Shown here piece by piece: positions 53,326 through 61,457 of a stretch of DNA of 64,000 nucleotides. Origin of the DNA: Pimelobacter simplex (lineage in GTDB: Bacteria > Actinomycetota > Actinomycetes > Propionibacteriales > Nocardioidaceae). The first letter of the stretch is position 1; every line of letters starts with the position of its first letter. The stretch lies in contig JADCLI010000003.1 of assembly GCA_016803235.1 (NCBI GenBank), positions 62,001 through 126,000 on the forward strand, given 5' to 3'. The notes beneath the pieces are model-generated. The model saw nothing but the letters and a program-made list of their open reading frames with translations. It was not told where the DNA came from and searched no databases. A program made the position numbers and the translations under genes.

Positions 53326-53355
53326 CACGGTGTCCTTTGCTGTCCGTCGCGGCCG

Positions 53356-54978
53356 TCAGGAGGCGGAGACCTGGTGGGAGCGGTGGTCGGCGAGATGGCG
53401 CGCGGCGCGCAGGGCGACCGCCATGATCGTCGCGGTCGGGTTCACGCCGGTCGACGTCACGAAGTTGCTGCCGTCGAGCACGAAGAGGTTCGGGATGTCG
53501 TGCGAGCGTCCCCACTGGTCGACGACCGAGTCCGTGCGGTCCTCGCCCATCCGGGCGCTGCCCAGCAGGTGCCAGCCGCTGTCGCGGACCACCCGGTCCA
53601 CGTGGGTGCTGACCGCGCCGGCGGCCTCGTGCGCCTCGACGGCACGGGCGATGTGGAAGTCGAGCAGCCGGTCGTTGTTCTCGGTGATCCGGTAGTTGAT
53701 CTTCGCGGCGGGGATGCCGTCGGAGTCGGTGAGATCGGGGTCCAGGACGACCTCGTTGCCCTCCTCCGGCAGGTCCTCGGTGGTGATGCCCCACTCGAGC
53801 GTGCGCCCGAAGGTGCCGCTGAGCCTGTCGTGGAAGCTGCTGCCGAAGCCGTCGCGCCAGTCGGTGCCCGGCTCCCAGAGCACCCGGTTGAGCGGGCCGG
53901 GGGTCGGCATCAGGTTCCACTTGCCGCCGCGCACGAAGCCGCGGGACTCGTCGGTCTCGTAGAACTGCAGCGACTGCAGCGACTGCCCGGCCGGGCCGAG
54001 GTGGCTCTCCAGGTCCTCGTCGTAGGTGCCGTAGACCGACGCGTAGGGGTGGATCATCAGCCGCTTGCCGACCAGGCCGGAGGAGTTGGCCAGGCCGTCG
54101 GGGTGCGCGGAGGAGGCGGAGTTGAGCAGGATCCGCGGCGTGCCGATGCCGTTGGCGGCGAGGATCGTGATGCCCGCGCGCTGGTGGTGCCAGCGGCCGT
54201 CGCGGTCGACGTACTCCGCCCCGGCGACCAGGCCGTTCTCGTTGGTGGTCAGCGTCCGCACCCGGGCGCCGGTGACGAGCACCGCGCCGGCGGCGATCGC
54301 GTCCGGCCAGTAGGTCAGGTCGGCGCTGGCCTTGGCGCCGGCGGGGCAGCCGGACTCGCAGGCGCCGTACCGCTGGCAGGCGGGGCGGTTGCGGAAGGCG
54401 CGGGAGGAGATCGCGTTGGGCGCGGGCCACCAGTGCCAGCCGAGCTTGTCCATGCCGCGCGCCGCCCGCAGGCCGGCCTTGCCGATCGGCAGCGGCGGCA
54501 GCGGGAAGGTGTGGGCGTCGGGGTACGACGGGTCGCCCTCGAGGCCCGAGGCGCCGATGTGGTGGGTGACCTCGTCGTAGAACGGGCGCAGGTCCTCGTA
54601 GGTGAACGGCCAGTCGTCGGCCACCCCGTCGAGCGTCCTGACCCGGAAGTCCGACGGAAGCGCGCGGACCCAGTGGCCGGAGTAGAGGATGCTGCTGCCG
54701 CCGACGCCGTTGAACAGCAGCGGCTCGAGCGGGCTGTTCTCGGCGTTGATCGGGTAGTCGGCGTCGTTGCCCCGCCGGTTGGGGCTCGGGTGCCACTGCT
54801 TGAGGCGGGCCAGCTCCCACGAGGGCTTGTCGCCGGTGAAGTCGTCGGGGAGGTTCCAGTCGCCCTGCTCGAGGCAGACGACCTTGAAGCCGCGCCTGGC
54901 CAGCTCGTGGGCCGCCACCGCGCCCGAGGGTCCCGCGCCGACGATCAGGACGTCGGCGTCTTCGACTGCTGCCTGCAC
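53356..54978 (-). CDS. GMC-family flavoprotein dehydrogenase/oxidase (large subunit)
   Basis: The 540-aa FAD enzyme has the GxGxxG start VLIVGAGPSGAVAAHELARRG, a NGVGGSSILYSGHWVR signature, a Cys-rich CQRYGACESGCPAGAKAS loop and the GMC C-terminal domain (SGWHLLGSARMG, then GVNPTATIMA). It should oxidise an alcohol to an aldehyde, with the adjacent small subunit. GTG 54978 is chosen because GGAAG lies 7 nt upstream; GTG 54984 is too close to the SD. The next enzyme in the operon is an aldehyde dehydrogenase, so the two probably act in series. Confidence 0.9.
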   Translation of the reverse strand: MQAAVEDADVLIVGAGPSGAVAAHELARRGFKVVCLEQGDWNLPDDFTGDKPSWELARLKQWHPSPNRRGNDADYPINAENSPLEPLLFNGVGGSSILYSGHWVRALPSDFRVRTLDGVADDWPFTYEDLRPFYDEVTHHIGASGLEGDPSYPDAHTFPLPPLPIGKAGLRAARGMDKLGWHWWPAPNAISSRAFRNRPACQRYGACESGCPAGAKASADLTYWPDAIAAGAVLVTGARVRTLTTNENGLVAGAEYVDRDGRWHHQRAGITILAANGIGTPRILLNSASSAHPDGLANSSGLVGKRLMIHPYASVYGTYDEDLESHLGPAGQSLQSLQFYETDESRGFVRGGKWNLMPTPGPLNRVLWEPGTDWRDGFGSSFHDRLSGTFGRTLEWGITTEDLPEEGNEVVLDPDLTDSDGIPAAKINYRITENNDRLLDFHIARAVEAHEAAGAVSTHVDRVVRDSGWHLLGSARMGEDRTDSVVDQWGRSHDIPNLFVLDGSNFVTSTGVNPTATIMAVALRAARHLADHRSHQVSAS

Positions 54979-55116
54979 GTTCACACTTCCTCTGCGGATC
55001 GGTGGTCCCCGGTCTCCCGGTGCGACCAGAGTGCCTGCGACCCAGGTCACAGGTCTGCCCCGCAGGTGCCACAGTCGGCACGAGAGGTTTCGTGCGATCG
55101 CACAACCCACCGGGGC

Positions 55117-56643
55117 TCAGGCCCGGGGTGCGCTCCCCTTCGCGGGGGCGAGCAGCGACTGCGCCCGCAGCGCCAGCCAGAGCTCGGCGATGTCGGCGGT
55201 CTCGCTGGTGCTGCGCCCGGTGATCTCCTCGACCTTCCGGATCCGGTAGAGCACCGTCTGCCGGTGCACCTGGAGTGCGTCGGCGGTGCGCTGCCAGGAG
55301 CGCTGGTGGCCGAGGAAGGCGTCGAGCGTGGCGAGCAGCGGCGTGGCGTGCACCCGCTCGTACTCCAGCAGCGGACCGAGCACCCGCGAGACGAGCGCCG
55401 CGGCGTCGTCGAGCCCGCCGACGCCGACGATCGGGCTGGCGTCGCCGTAGTGGAAGGTGCGCCCGACCGAGCCCTCGGCGGCGCGCAGCGCCCAGGCGGC
55501 CTCGCGCAGCGCCTCCGGCGCCCGGTCGGCGCCGCGCAGGGGAGCGCTGATCCCGATCAGCGCGTGGGCGCCGAGGTCGCCACGGAGCACGTCGTGCACC
55601 TCGGCGGCGGGCGGCGCCAGCACGTGGAGGACCCCGGACCGGTAGTTCACGACGTGGCCGATCCCGTTGCGCCACAGCGCGATGTGGACGTCGCGCAGCC
55701 GGCCCGCGTCGTCGCCGCTCACGGCGTACAGGCGCGCCTTGGCCGGGTCGACACCGAGGCCCCTGAGCTGGCGTGCGGCGGTGCGGGCCTCGATCCGCCC
55801 CTCGAGCAGCTGCGCCAGCAGCTCGGCGCCGATGCGCCGGCGGTGCTCGTTGGCGACGACGCTCTGGGACAGCTCGAGGGCGAGCACCGTGACGGCGTGC
55901 TGCATGAGGATCGCGTCGACGGGGCTGCGGCCCTGCGACACCAGCACCATCAGCGCGCCCTGCTGGGTGGGGACATCGACCAGGCGCAGGTCGCGTCCGT
56001 CGTCCAGCGGTACGACGAGCGCGCCGGCGCGCAGGTCCGCCGTACCCCGGGTGATCTCGTGGAGCGCCCCGGCCAGGACCGGGTCGAACCGCGGGTCCTC
56101 CGGGTACCACGGCTCCCCCGACTCGCGGTGGCACACGTGCACCTCGCAGCCGAGGACCTGGGCCAGCGGCTCGCGCAGGACCGAGGCGCTGTCGTGGGTG
56201 CTGACCATGCGCTGCACGGTTCGGTAGATCTTCTCGGTGCGCACGAGCCGGTCGGACTGCTCGAGCAGGTTGGCCGCCGCGACCGCCTGCGAGATCGCGA
56301 CGAACGGCATCGGGAACTCCACCGACAGCACGCTGAGCCCGAGCCGCTCGCTCGCGGAGAGCAGCTCGTCGGTCAGCGGCGGGCAGTACATCTTCTCGCC
56401 GATCGCGAGCCCGCTGGCGCCCGCCTCGTCGAGCTTCTCGATCAGCTCTCGCTGCCCGGCTCCGCTCTCGGGGAACGACATGCCGTTGGTCAGCAGCAGC
56501 TCGCCGCCGGTGAGCCAGCGCCAGGGCTCGGGCAGGTCCGAGCCGTGGGTCCACGACACCGAGCGACCCACGCCGCCCTTGCCCGAGACCAGGTGCAGCC
56601 GCAGGTGCTGCATCTCGAGCAGGTCCGCGACGGTGATCGCCAT
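55117..56643 (-). CDS. PucR-family transcriptional regulator
   Basis: The 508-aa regulator has an N-terminal PucR domain (TVADLLEMQHLRLHLVSGKGGVGRSVSWTH), a GGDEF-like central CdaR region and a C-terminal PucR HTH (LDAFLGHQRSWQRTADALQVHRQTVLYRIRKVEEITG). Relatives control purine, GABA and allantoin catabolism in response to metabolites. The -10 TATCCT lies 6 nt before ATG 56643, with no SD, so it is probably a leaderless transcript with its own promoter inside the cluster. It is the likely regulator of the surrounding catabolic genes. Confidence 0.92.
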   Translation of the reverse strand: MAITVADLLEMQHLRLHLVSGKGGVGRSVSWTHGSDLPEPWRWLTGGELLLTNGMSFPESGAGQRELIEKLDEAGASGLAIGEKMYCPPLTDELLSASERLGLSVLSVEFPMPFVAISQAVAAANLLEQSDRLVRTEKIYRTVQRMVSTHDSASVLREPLAQVLGCEVHVCHRESGEPWYPEDPRFDPVLAGALHEITRGTADLRAGALVVPLDDGRDLRLVDVPTQQGALMVLVSQGRSPVDAILMQHAVTVLALELSQSVVANEHRRRIGAELLAQLLEGRIEARTAARQLRGLGVDPAKARLYAVSGDDAGRLRDVHIALWRNGIGHVVNYRSGVLHVLAPPAAEVHDVLRGDLGAHALIGISAPLRGADRAPEALREAAWALRAAEGSVGRTFHYGDASPIVGVGGLDDAAALVSRVLGPLLEYERVHATPLLATLDAFLGHQRSWQRTADALQVHRQTVLYRIRKVEEITGRSTSETADIAELWLALRAQSLLAPAKGSAPRA

Positions 56644-56649
56644 GGGGCG

Positions 56650-56655
56650 AGGATA
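56650..56655 (-). promoter_or_regulatory. -10 hexamer for leaderless pucR-type gene
   Basis: TATCCT on the minus strand lies 6 nt before ATG 56643 and fits TANNNT. It sits between the polysaccharide-deacetylase-fold gene stop (56663) and the regulator. Confidence 0.55.
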
Positions 56656-56662
56656 GGGCCGC

Positions 56663-57553
56663 TCAGCCCTCCGGGATCTCCGGCTGCGGGAAGACCCGAG
56701 GGACGAGGTCGAGGCCGCGGACGTGCCGGGCGATCTCGCCGCACGTCGTGACCCACAGCTCCGGCATCGCGGCCATCGTCTCCAGCAGTGACTCCAACGC
56801 GCGGATCCGGCCGAGCCGGCCACTGAGGAAGGGGTGGATGGTCAGCGTGAAGCAGGACTCGTAGCGGTAGGCCTCGGTCAGCTCGCCGGTCCACATCGAC
56901 AGCGCCTTCGCGGGGTCCTCGATCACGCCCGGCCCGAACACCTCCGGGACGAACGCGAACTGCTCCCAGTCGTCGAGCGCCCAGGAGACGGGGATCTCGA
57001 CGATCGAGCGGGCGCCCTCCCCCGGCCGCTCGGCGAGCTCGTAGGGCAGGTCGGAGTCCATCAGGCTGGAGTCGTAGAGGAAGCCGCGGTCGAGCAGGAT
57101 GTTCGCGGTGGAGTACGACGTCTCCCACAGCGGCGCGCGGTAGCCCACCGGACGCACGCCGAGCACCTTCTCCAGCGACTCGAGCCCGCGGTCGATGACG
57201 GCCGCCTCCTCGTCGTACGAGAGCCCGGCCATGGCCTCGTGCAGGTAGCCGTGGTGGGCGATCTCGTGGCCGGCGTCGCGGATCCGCCGGAGCAGGTCGG
57301 GATAGCGCTCGACGGTGTAACCGGGTGCGAAGAAGGTCGCCTGGAGGTCGAACCGGTCGAGCAGGTCCAGCACGCGCGGGACGCCGGTCAGGGCGCCGTA
57401 CGCCTGGTGGCTCATGACGGAGAGCCGCCCCCGCGTGCCGGGGTCGATGGTGAGCGCGACGTCCTCGGAGTCGAGGTCGAAGCCGAGGTTGGCGGCCGCG
57501 CGGAAGCCGGCCGGCCAGGCGATCGGGACGGCGGGCAGGGTGGCGTCGCCCAT
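56663..57553 (-). CDS. Polysaccharide-deacetylase-fold hydrolase (cyclic imidase/allantoinase-like)
   Basis: The 296-aa protein has the NodB/PDA fold with metal positions in FDLDSED (D26/D28) and HEIAHHGYLHE (H101, H105), an RAPLWETS motif, and HPFLSGRLGRI near the end. It lacks a signal peptide and cell-wall domains. In this it resembles cytosolic members that hydrolyse cyclic amides (cyclic imidase, PuuE allantoinase) rather than chitin or peptidoglycan deacetylases. The ring-opening role is an inference from family and neighbours. ATG 57553 shares one base with the SDR stop codon (TGATG). Confidence 0.8.
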   Translation of the reverse strand: MGDATLPAVPIAWPAGFRAAANLGFDLDSEDVALTIDPGTRGRLSVMSHQAYGALTGVPRVLDLLDRFDLQATFFAPGYTVERYPDLLRRIRDAGHEIAHHGYLHEAMAGLSYDEEAAVIDRGLESLEKVLGVRPVGYRAPLWETSYSTANILLDRGFLYDSSLMDSDLPYELAERPGEGARSIVEIPVSWALDDWEQFAFVPEVFGPGVIEDPAKALSMWTGELTEAYRYESCFTLTIHPFLSGRLGRIRALESLLETMAAMPELWVTTCGEIARHVRGLDLVPRVFPQPEIPEG

Positions 57554-58332
57554 CACGCACGCGCCCTGGTGCTGCCGCCGTTGGCGGACAGGGTCTGGCC
57601 GACGAACGCCTTGAGGCCGGGCCGGGCGAGCAGGGCGACCGTGGCGGCGATCTCCTCGGGTCGGCCGATCCGGCCGGCCGGGATCGCCCTGCCGTACTCG
57701 GCGTGCATCTCCTCCAGCGTGAGGCCGGCGTCGTCGGCGTCGACCTGCAGTTGCGGAGTGTCGATGATCCCGGGTGCGACGGCGTTGACGGTGATGTCCT
57801 CCGGCGCGAGCTCGCGGCCGAGCGACTTGGTCAGCGCGATCAGGCCCGCCTTGGACGACGCGTACGCCGTGGCGTTCGGCCAGCCGACCACGCCCCACTC
57901 GGAGGTGATGATCACGATGTTGCCCCGGCCCCTGCTCCGCATCCCGGGGAGCACCGACTGCACGCAGCGGTAGGTGCCGGACAGGTTGGTGTCGATGTTG
58001 CGCCACCAGTCGTCGAGCGGCTGCTCGAGCAGCGGGCTCATCGACATGTACGCCGCGTTGCAGACCAGGACGTCGACCGGCCCGTGCTCCTCCTCGACCC
58101 GGGCGAACGCCGTACGCACGGAGGCCGCGTCGGCCATGTCGGCCACGACGGGGAAGCCCCCGGTGAGCTCGACGACCTCGCGCATCTGCTGGGTGTCGGC
58201 ACGACCGTTGACGCCCACCTCGGCGCCCTCGGCGGCCAGCCGCAGCGCGATCGCGCGGCCGATGCCCTGGGTGGCGCCGGTGACGACAGCGACGCGGCCC
58301 TGCTGGTGGCGCGGAGGCTGGACGTCGCCCAT
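57553..58332 (-). CDS. Short-chain dehydrogenase/reductase (first of a pair)
   Basis: The 259-aa classical SDR has TGATQGIG, NAAY (in place of NNAG), the Ser of IIITSEWG and YASSK, and ends QTLSANGG as in beta-ketoacyl-reductase-like dehydrogenases. Its ATG shares a base with the stop of the second SDR (TGATG). It should oxidise or reduce a hydroxy/keto intermediate of the pathway. The substrate is unknown. Confidence 0.92.
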   Translation of the reverse strand: MGDVQPPRHQQGRVAVVTGATQGIGRAIALRLAAEGAEVGVNGRADTQQMREVVELTGGFPVVADMADAASVRTAFARVEEEHGPVDVLVCNAAYMSMSPLLEQPLDDWWRNIDTNLSGTYRCVQSVLPGMRSRGRGNIVIITSEWGVVGWPNATAYASSKAGLIALTKSLGRELAPEDITVNAVAPGIIDTPQLQVDADDAGLTLEEMHAEYGRAIPAGRIGRPEEIAATVALLARPGLKAFVGQTLSANGGSTRARA

Positions 58333-59036
58333 CAGATCACTGCTCCCATGTTGGGTGAGATGACCTCGCCGAAGCAGAAGCCACCCTCGTCGACGAGGAA
58401 CTGCACGGCCTGCGCGATGTCCTCGGGCCGGGCGAGGGCGCGTGCGGGCAGGGACGCGAGGTACTCCGGCGTGCGCTGCGGCGCCGGGAGCAGCGGGGTG
58501 TCCGTCGGTCCGGGCGCGACGGCGTTGACCCGTACGCCGCGCCCGGCGACCTCCGCGCCGAGGCTGCGGACGAAGCCGAGGACGGCACCCTTGGCGGCGG
58601 AGTAGTGCGCCTCGCTCTCGGTGCCGGCGATGCCGAGCTCGGAGGAGATGGCGACGATCGCTCCCTCGCCGCGCTCGATCATGCCGGGCAGCACCTCGCG
58701 CACCGGGTTGAGCAGCCCACCGACGTGGACGCGCATCATCCGTGCCCAGCGGTCCTCGTCGATCTCGGAGAACGGCACCAGCTCGTAGTGGCCGGCGGCC
58801 GTGACGAGGGCGCCGACCGGCCCGACCTCGTGCTCCACCCTGGCGAGCGCCGCCCTGACGGCGTGCGGGTCCGACACGTCGCAGACCAGAGAGTGCGTCA
58901 GGTGCTCGGCCCGGCGCATGTCCAGACCGCACACGGTCCAGCCGGTCTCCTCCAGGGCGCGGCACACGGACGCGCCGATGCCCGAGGCGGCGCCGGTGAC
59001 GACGGCGGTCCGGCGCTGCGGGGTCTCCGGTCCCAC
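58332..59036 (-). CDS. Short-chain dehydrogenase/reductase (second of a pair)
   Basis: A 234-aa SDR with TGAASGIG, DMRR after strand 2, CDVSD, TAAGHY (unusual NNAG position), SSELG and YSAAK. The frame is open to 59099 but GTG 59036 has GGAGGA ideally spaced and begins just before the fold, so it is preferred. Pairing with the next SDR gene by a one-base stop/start overlap suggests two successive redox steps or a heteromer. Confidence 0.88.
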   Translation of the reverse strand: MGPETPQRRTAVVTGAASGIGASVCRALEETGWTVCGLDMRRAEHLTHSLVCDVSDPHAVRAALARVEHEVGPVGALVTAAGHYELVPFSEIDEDRWARMMRVHVGGLLNPVREVLPGMIERGEGAIVAISSELGIAGTESEAHYSAAKGAVLGFVRSLGAEVAGRGVRVNAVAPGPTDTPLLPAPQRTPEYLASLPARALARPEDIAQAVQFLVDEGGFCFGEVISPNMGAVI

Positions 59037-59141
59037 GATGTCCTCCTCCACGGCGCCCGCGGCGGGCACCAGGTGCGCCATCATGGCGACGGAGGTCACA
59101 TCGCCGCAGCCTCGATCAGGTAACAGATCGCCCGCTGCCGT

Positions 59142-60374
59142 TCATACGTTCGCACAAATCGCGCTCTCCCCCCGACGGCGCACGACCTCGCCGCCCTGCA
59201 GGACCAGGCGCAGGTTGCGGTCGAAGTGCCCGAGGTCGTCGAGATCACCGTCGACGACCACGAGGTCGGCGGCGAGACCGACCGCGATCCTGCCGACGTC
59301 GTCGCGGTCGAGCAGGTCTGCGGCCGAGCCGGTCGCCGCGTGCAGGGCCTGGGCCGGGGAGAGTCCCGCCCGGACCAGCCACGCGAGCTCGCGGGGCGCC
59401 GCGCCGTGCGCGAACACCCCGCTGTCGGTCCCCATCGCGATCCGTACGCCGCCCGCGTGGGCGCGCGCGACGGCGTCGAGGTGCGTGGCGGCGATGGCGC
59501 GGGCCTTCGCCTCCATCTCCGGGGCGACGACCATGCCGTCGTCGATGGCCTCGACCAGGGCGACAGGCGCCAGCAGCGTGGGAACCAGCCAGGCGCCCGT
59601 GGACCGGAACAGCTCGACGCACTCGTCGTCGACGAACACGCCGTGCTCGATCGAGCGGACCCCGGCGCGCAGCGCCCGCTTGATGCCCGCCGCCCCGTGG
59701 GCGTGGGCCATCACCGAGACGCCCGCGGACGCCGCCTCCTCCACGCAGACGGCGAGCTCGTCGTAGGAGAACTGCGGGTGCCGCGGGTCGTCCCGCGTCG
59801 ACATCACGCCGCCAGAGGCGCAGACCTTGATCGTGTCGGCGCCGGCGCGGAGCAGCTCGCGGACCCGCTTGCGCATGCCCTCGACGCCGTCGACGACGCA
59901 GTCGGGCCGGCCGGGATGGGGCACGAACAGGCGCTGGTGGTCGCCGTGCACGTTCCAGCCGTCGACGTGGCCGCCGGTCTGGCTCAGGGCCGAGATGGAG
60001 ATGGCCATCCGCGGCCCGGCCACCAGGCCCTGCTCGACCGCCGTCTTCACGCCCAGGTCGGCACCGCCGGCGTCGCGCACCGTCGTCACCCCGCTGTGCA
60101 GGATCGTGCGCAGGTTCCCGATCGCCTCGAAGAACTCCAGGGAGAACGGCCGGCCCTGCACCCGGGCCAGGTCCATCCCGTCGAAGATCGTGTGGACGTG
60201 GCAGTCGATCAGGCCCGGCGCGACGAGCGCCCCCGTCACGTCGAGGACGGTGTCGCCCCCCAGGCCGGCACCGACCTCGACGATCCGGCCGCCGGCGAGC
60301 GCGACGTCGGCGTCGAACGGGTCGGCGCCCGTGCCGTCGAAGACGCGCCCGCCGCGCAGGACCGTGCGGGTCAC
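59142..60374 (-). CDS. Amidohydrolase-superfamily metal-dependent hydrolase
   Basis: The 410-aa TIM-barrel enzyme has metal ligands H59/H61 (CHVHT), the carboxylated-Lys site K183 (TIKVCASGG), H224/H226 (MAHAHG), H244 (EHGVF) and D317 (MGTDSGV). This pattern fits the imidazolonepropionase/prolidase-like group that cleaves cyclic amides or N-acyl and dipeptide bonds. GTG 60374 overlaps the DUF917 stop codon (GTGA), so it belongs to the hydantoinase-like module. The 42 bp before the next gene show nothing distinctive. Confidence 0.92.
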   Translation of the reverse strand: MTRTVLRGGRVFDGTGADPFDADVALAGGRIVEVGAGLGGDTVLDVTGALVAPGLIDCHVHTIFDGMDLARVQGRPFSLEFFEAIGNLRTILHSGVTTVRDAGGADLGVKTAVEQGLVAGPRMAISISALSQTGGHVDGWNVHGDHQRLFVPHPGRPDCVVDGVEGMRKRVRELLRAGADTIKVCASGGVMSTRDDPRHPQFSYDELAVCVEEAASAGVSVMAHAHGAAGIKRALRAGVRSIEHGVFVDDECVELFRSTGAWLVPTLLAPVALVEAIDDGMVVAPEMEAKARAIAATHLDAVARAHAGGVRIAMGTDSGVFAHGAAPRELAWLVRAGLSPAQALHAATGSAADLLDRDDVGRIAVGLAADLVVVDGDLDDLGHFDRNLRLVLQGGEVVRRRGESAICANV

Positions 60375-61456
60375 GTGAGTGCCACCGCGTCCTCGACCGG
60401 CCGGTAGTCGATGTCGTAGCCGAACCGGCGCGGCCCGGACAGCTCGATGCCCGCCTCGGTGCGCCAGTGCGGGTCGGCCGGGAGGCCGATGACCGCCACC
60501 CGGTAGCCGTAGCGGATCTCCTCCGCCGGGATCGGCTCACCGGTGTCGATCTCCATCGCCATGATCAGGTCGGGGCTGCTCGCCACGACCTCACCGTCGC
60601 GCTTGGCCGCGAGGTTCTCGTTCTGGAAGTGGACCGTCATCGTGTGGCCGACGTCGCCGTCGATGCCGCTGAGGTGGGCGGTGCCGATGGTCCAGCCGCG
60701 CTCGTTGCGACGCTCCACCTCCTCCACCTTGCCGGTGAACAGCAGCACGCCACTCTGCTTCTCCAGCACCGCGTGCACCGGGGAGACGTGCGCCTCGCGC
60801 GCCTCGCGGATCGTGCGGCCGATGTCCTGCGCCATGGAGAGCGCACCGCGGACCAGCCACTCCTTCGCCTGCCTTCCCGACATCGGATACAGGGCCGACG
60901 CGGCGTTGGCGCCGCTGGCGAGCACCGCCGCCCGGGCGTAGGCCTCGGCCCAGGAGTTCGTCGCCGACTCCAGGAACATCGTGTTGCCGTGCTCGTCGAT
61001 CATGACCATCGGCGTCGCGGACCCGCCGTACAGCGTCGGGGTCACCATCTCCAGGTGCGGGAACGCGCGACCCATGCCGTCGGCGTCGATCACCGGGAGG
61101 TTGCGGGCCGCGGCGGTCGCGAACGGGGTGACGGCGTTGAGGCCGCCGGCCTCGATCGGGCAGACGTACTCGTAGGTGACGCCGGTGAACCGCTCGAGCT
61201 CGTCGAGGACGCGCTCGTACTCGACGGCCCGCGGCAGCTTCTCGATCAGGACGCCGGGCGCGCCGATGCCGGCGATGAACACCACGTTGGCGTCGTCCGG
61301 GACCTCCTCGATGTCGACCAGGCTCACCGGGCCGAAGCGCCGGATGGCGTCGCGGGCGAGCAGCATGCCGACGTACGGGTCACCGCCGCCGCCGGAGCCG
61401 AGGATGGTCGAGCCGAGGGTGATGTCGTTGAGGGCTTCCTCGTCGATGGTGCGCAT
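60371..61456 (-). CDS. DUF917 protein, partner of hydantoinase A-like protein
   Basis: The 361-aa protein matches DUF917: LGSTILGSGGGGDPYVG near the start, the IEAGGLNAVTPFA, DADGMGRAFPHLEM and GSATPMVM segments, and FQNENLAAK. It is regularly encoded next to hydantoinase/oxoprolinase A-type genes, here 1 bp away, and presumably forms a complex with that protein. Catalysis is not established. ATG 61456 follows the HyuA stop directly. Confidence 0.88.
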   Translation of the reverse strand: MRTIDEEALNDITLGSTILGSGGGGDPYVGMLLARDAIRRFGPVSLVDIEEVPDDANVVFIAGIGAPGVLIEKLPRAVEYERVLDELERFTGVTYEYVCPIEAGGLNAVTPFATAAARNLPVIDADGMGRAFPHLEMVTPTLYGGSATPMVMIDEHGNTMFLESATNSWAEAYARAAVLASGANAASALYPMSGRQAKEWLVRGALSMAQDIGRTIREAREAHVSPVHAVLEKQSGVLLFTGKVEEVERRNERGWTIGTAHLSGIDGDVGHTMTVHFQNENLAAKRDGEVVASSPDLIMAMEIDTGEPIPAEEIRYGYRVAVIGLPADPHWRTEAGIELSGPRRFGYDIDYRPVEDAVALT

Positions 61457-61457
61457 G

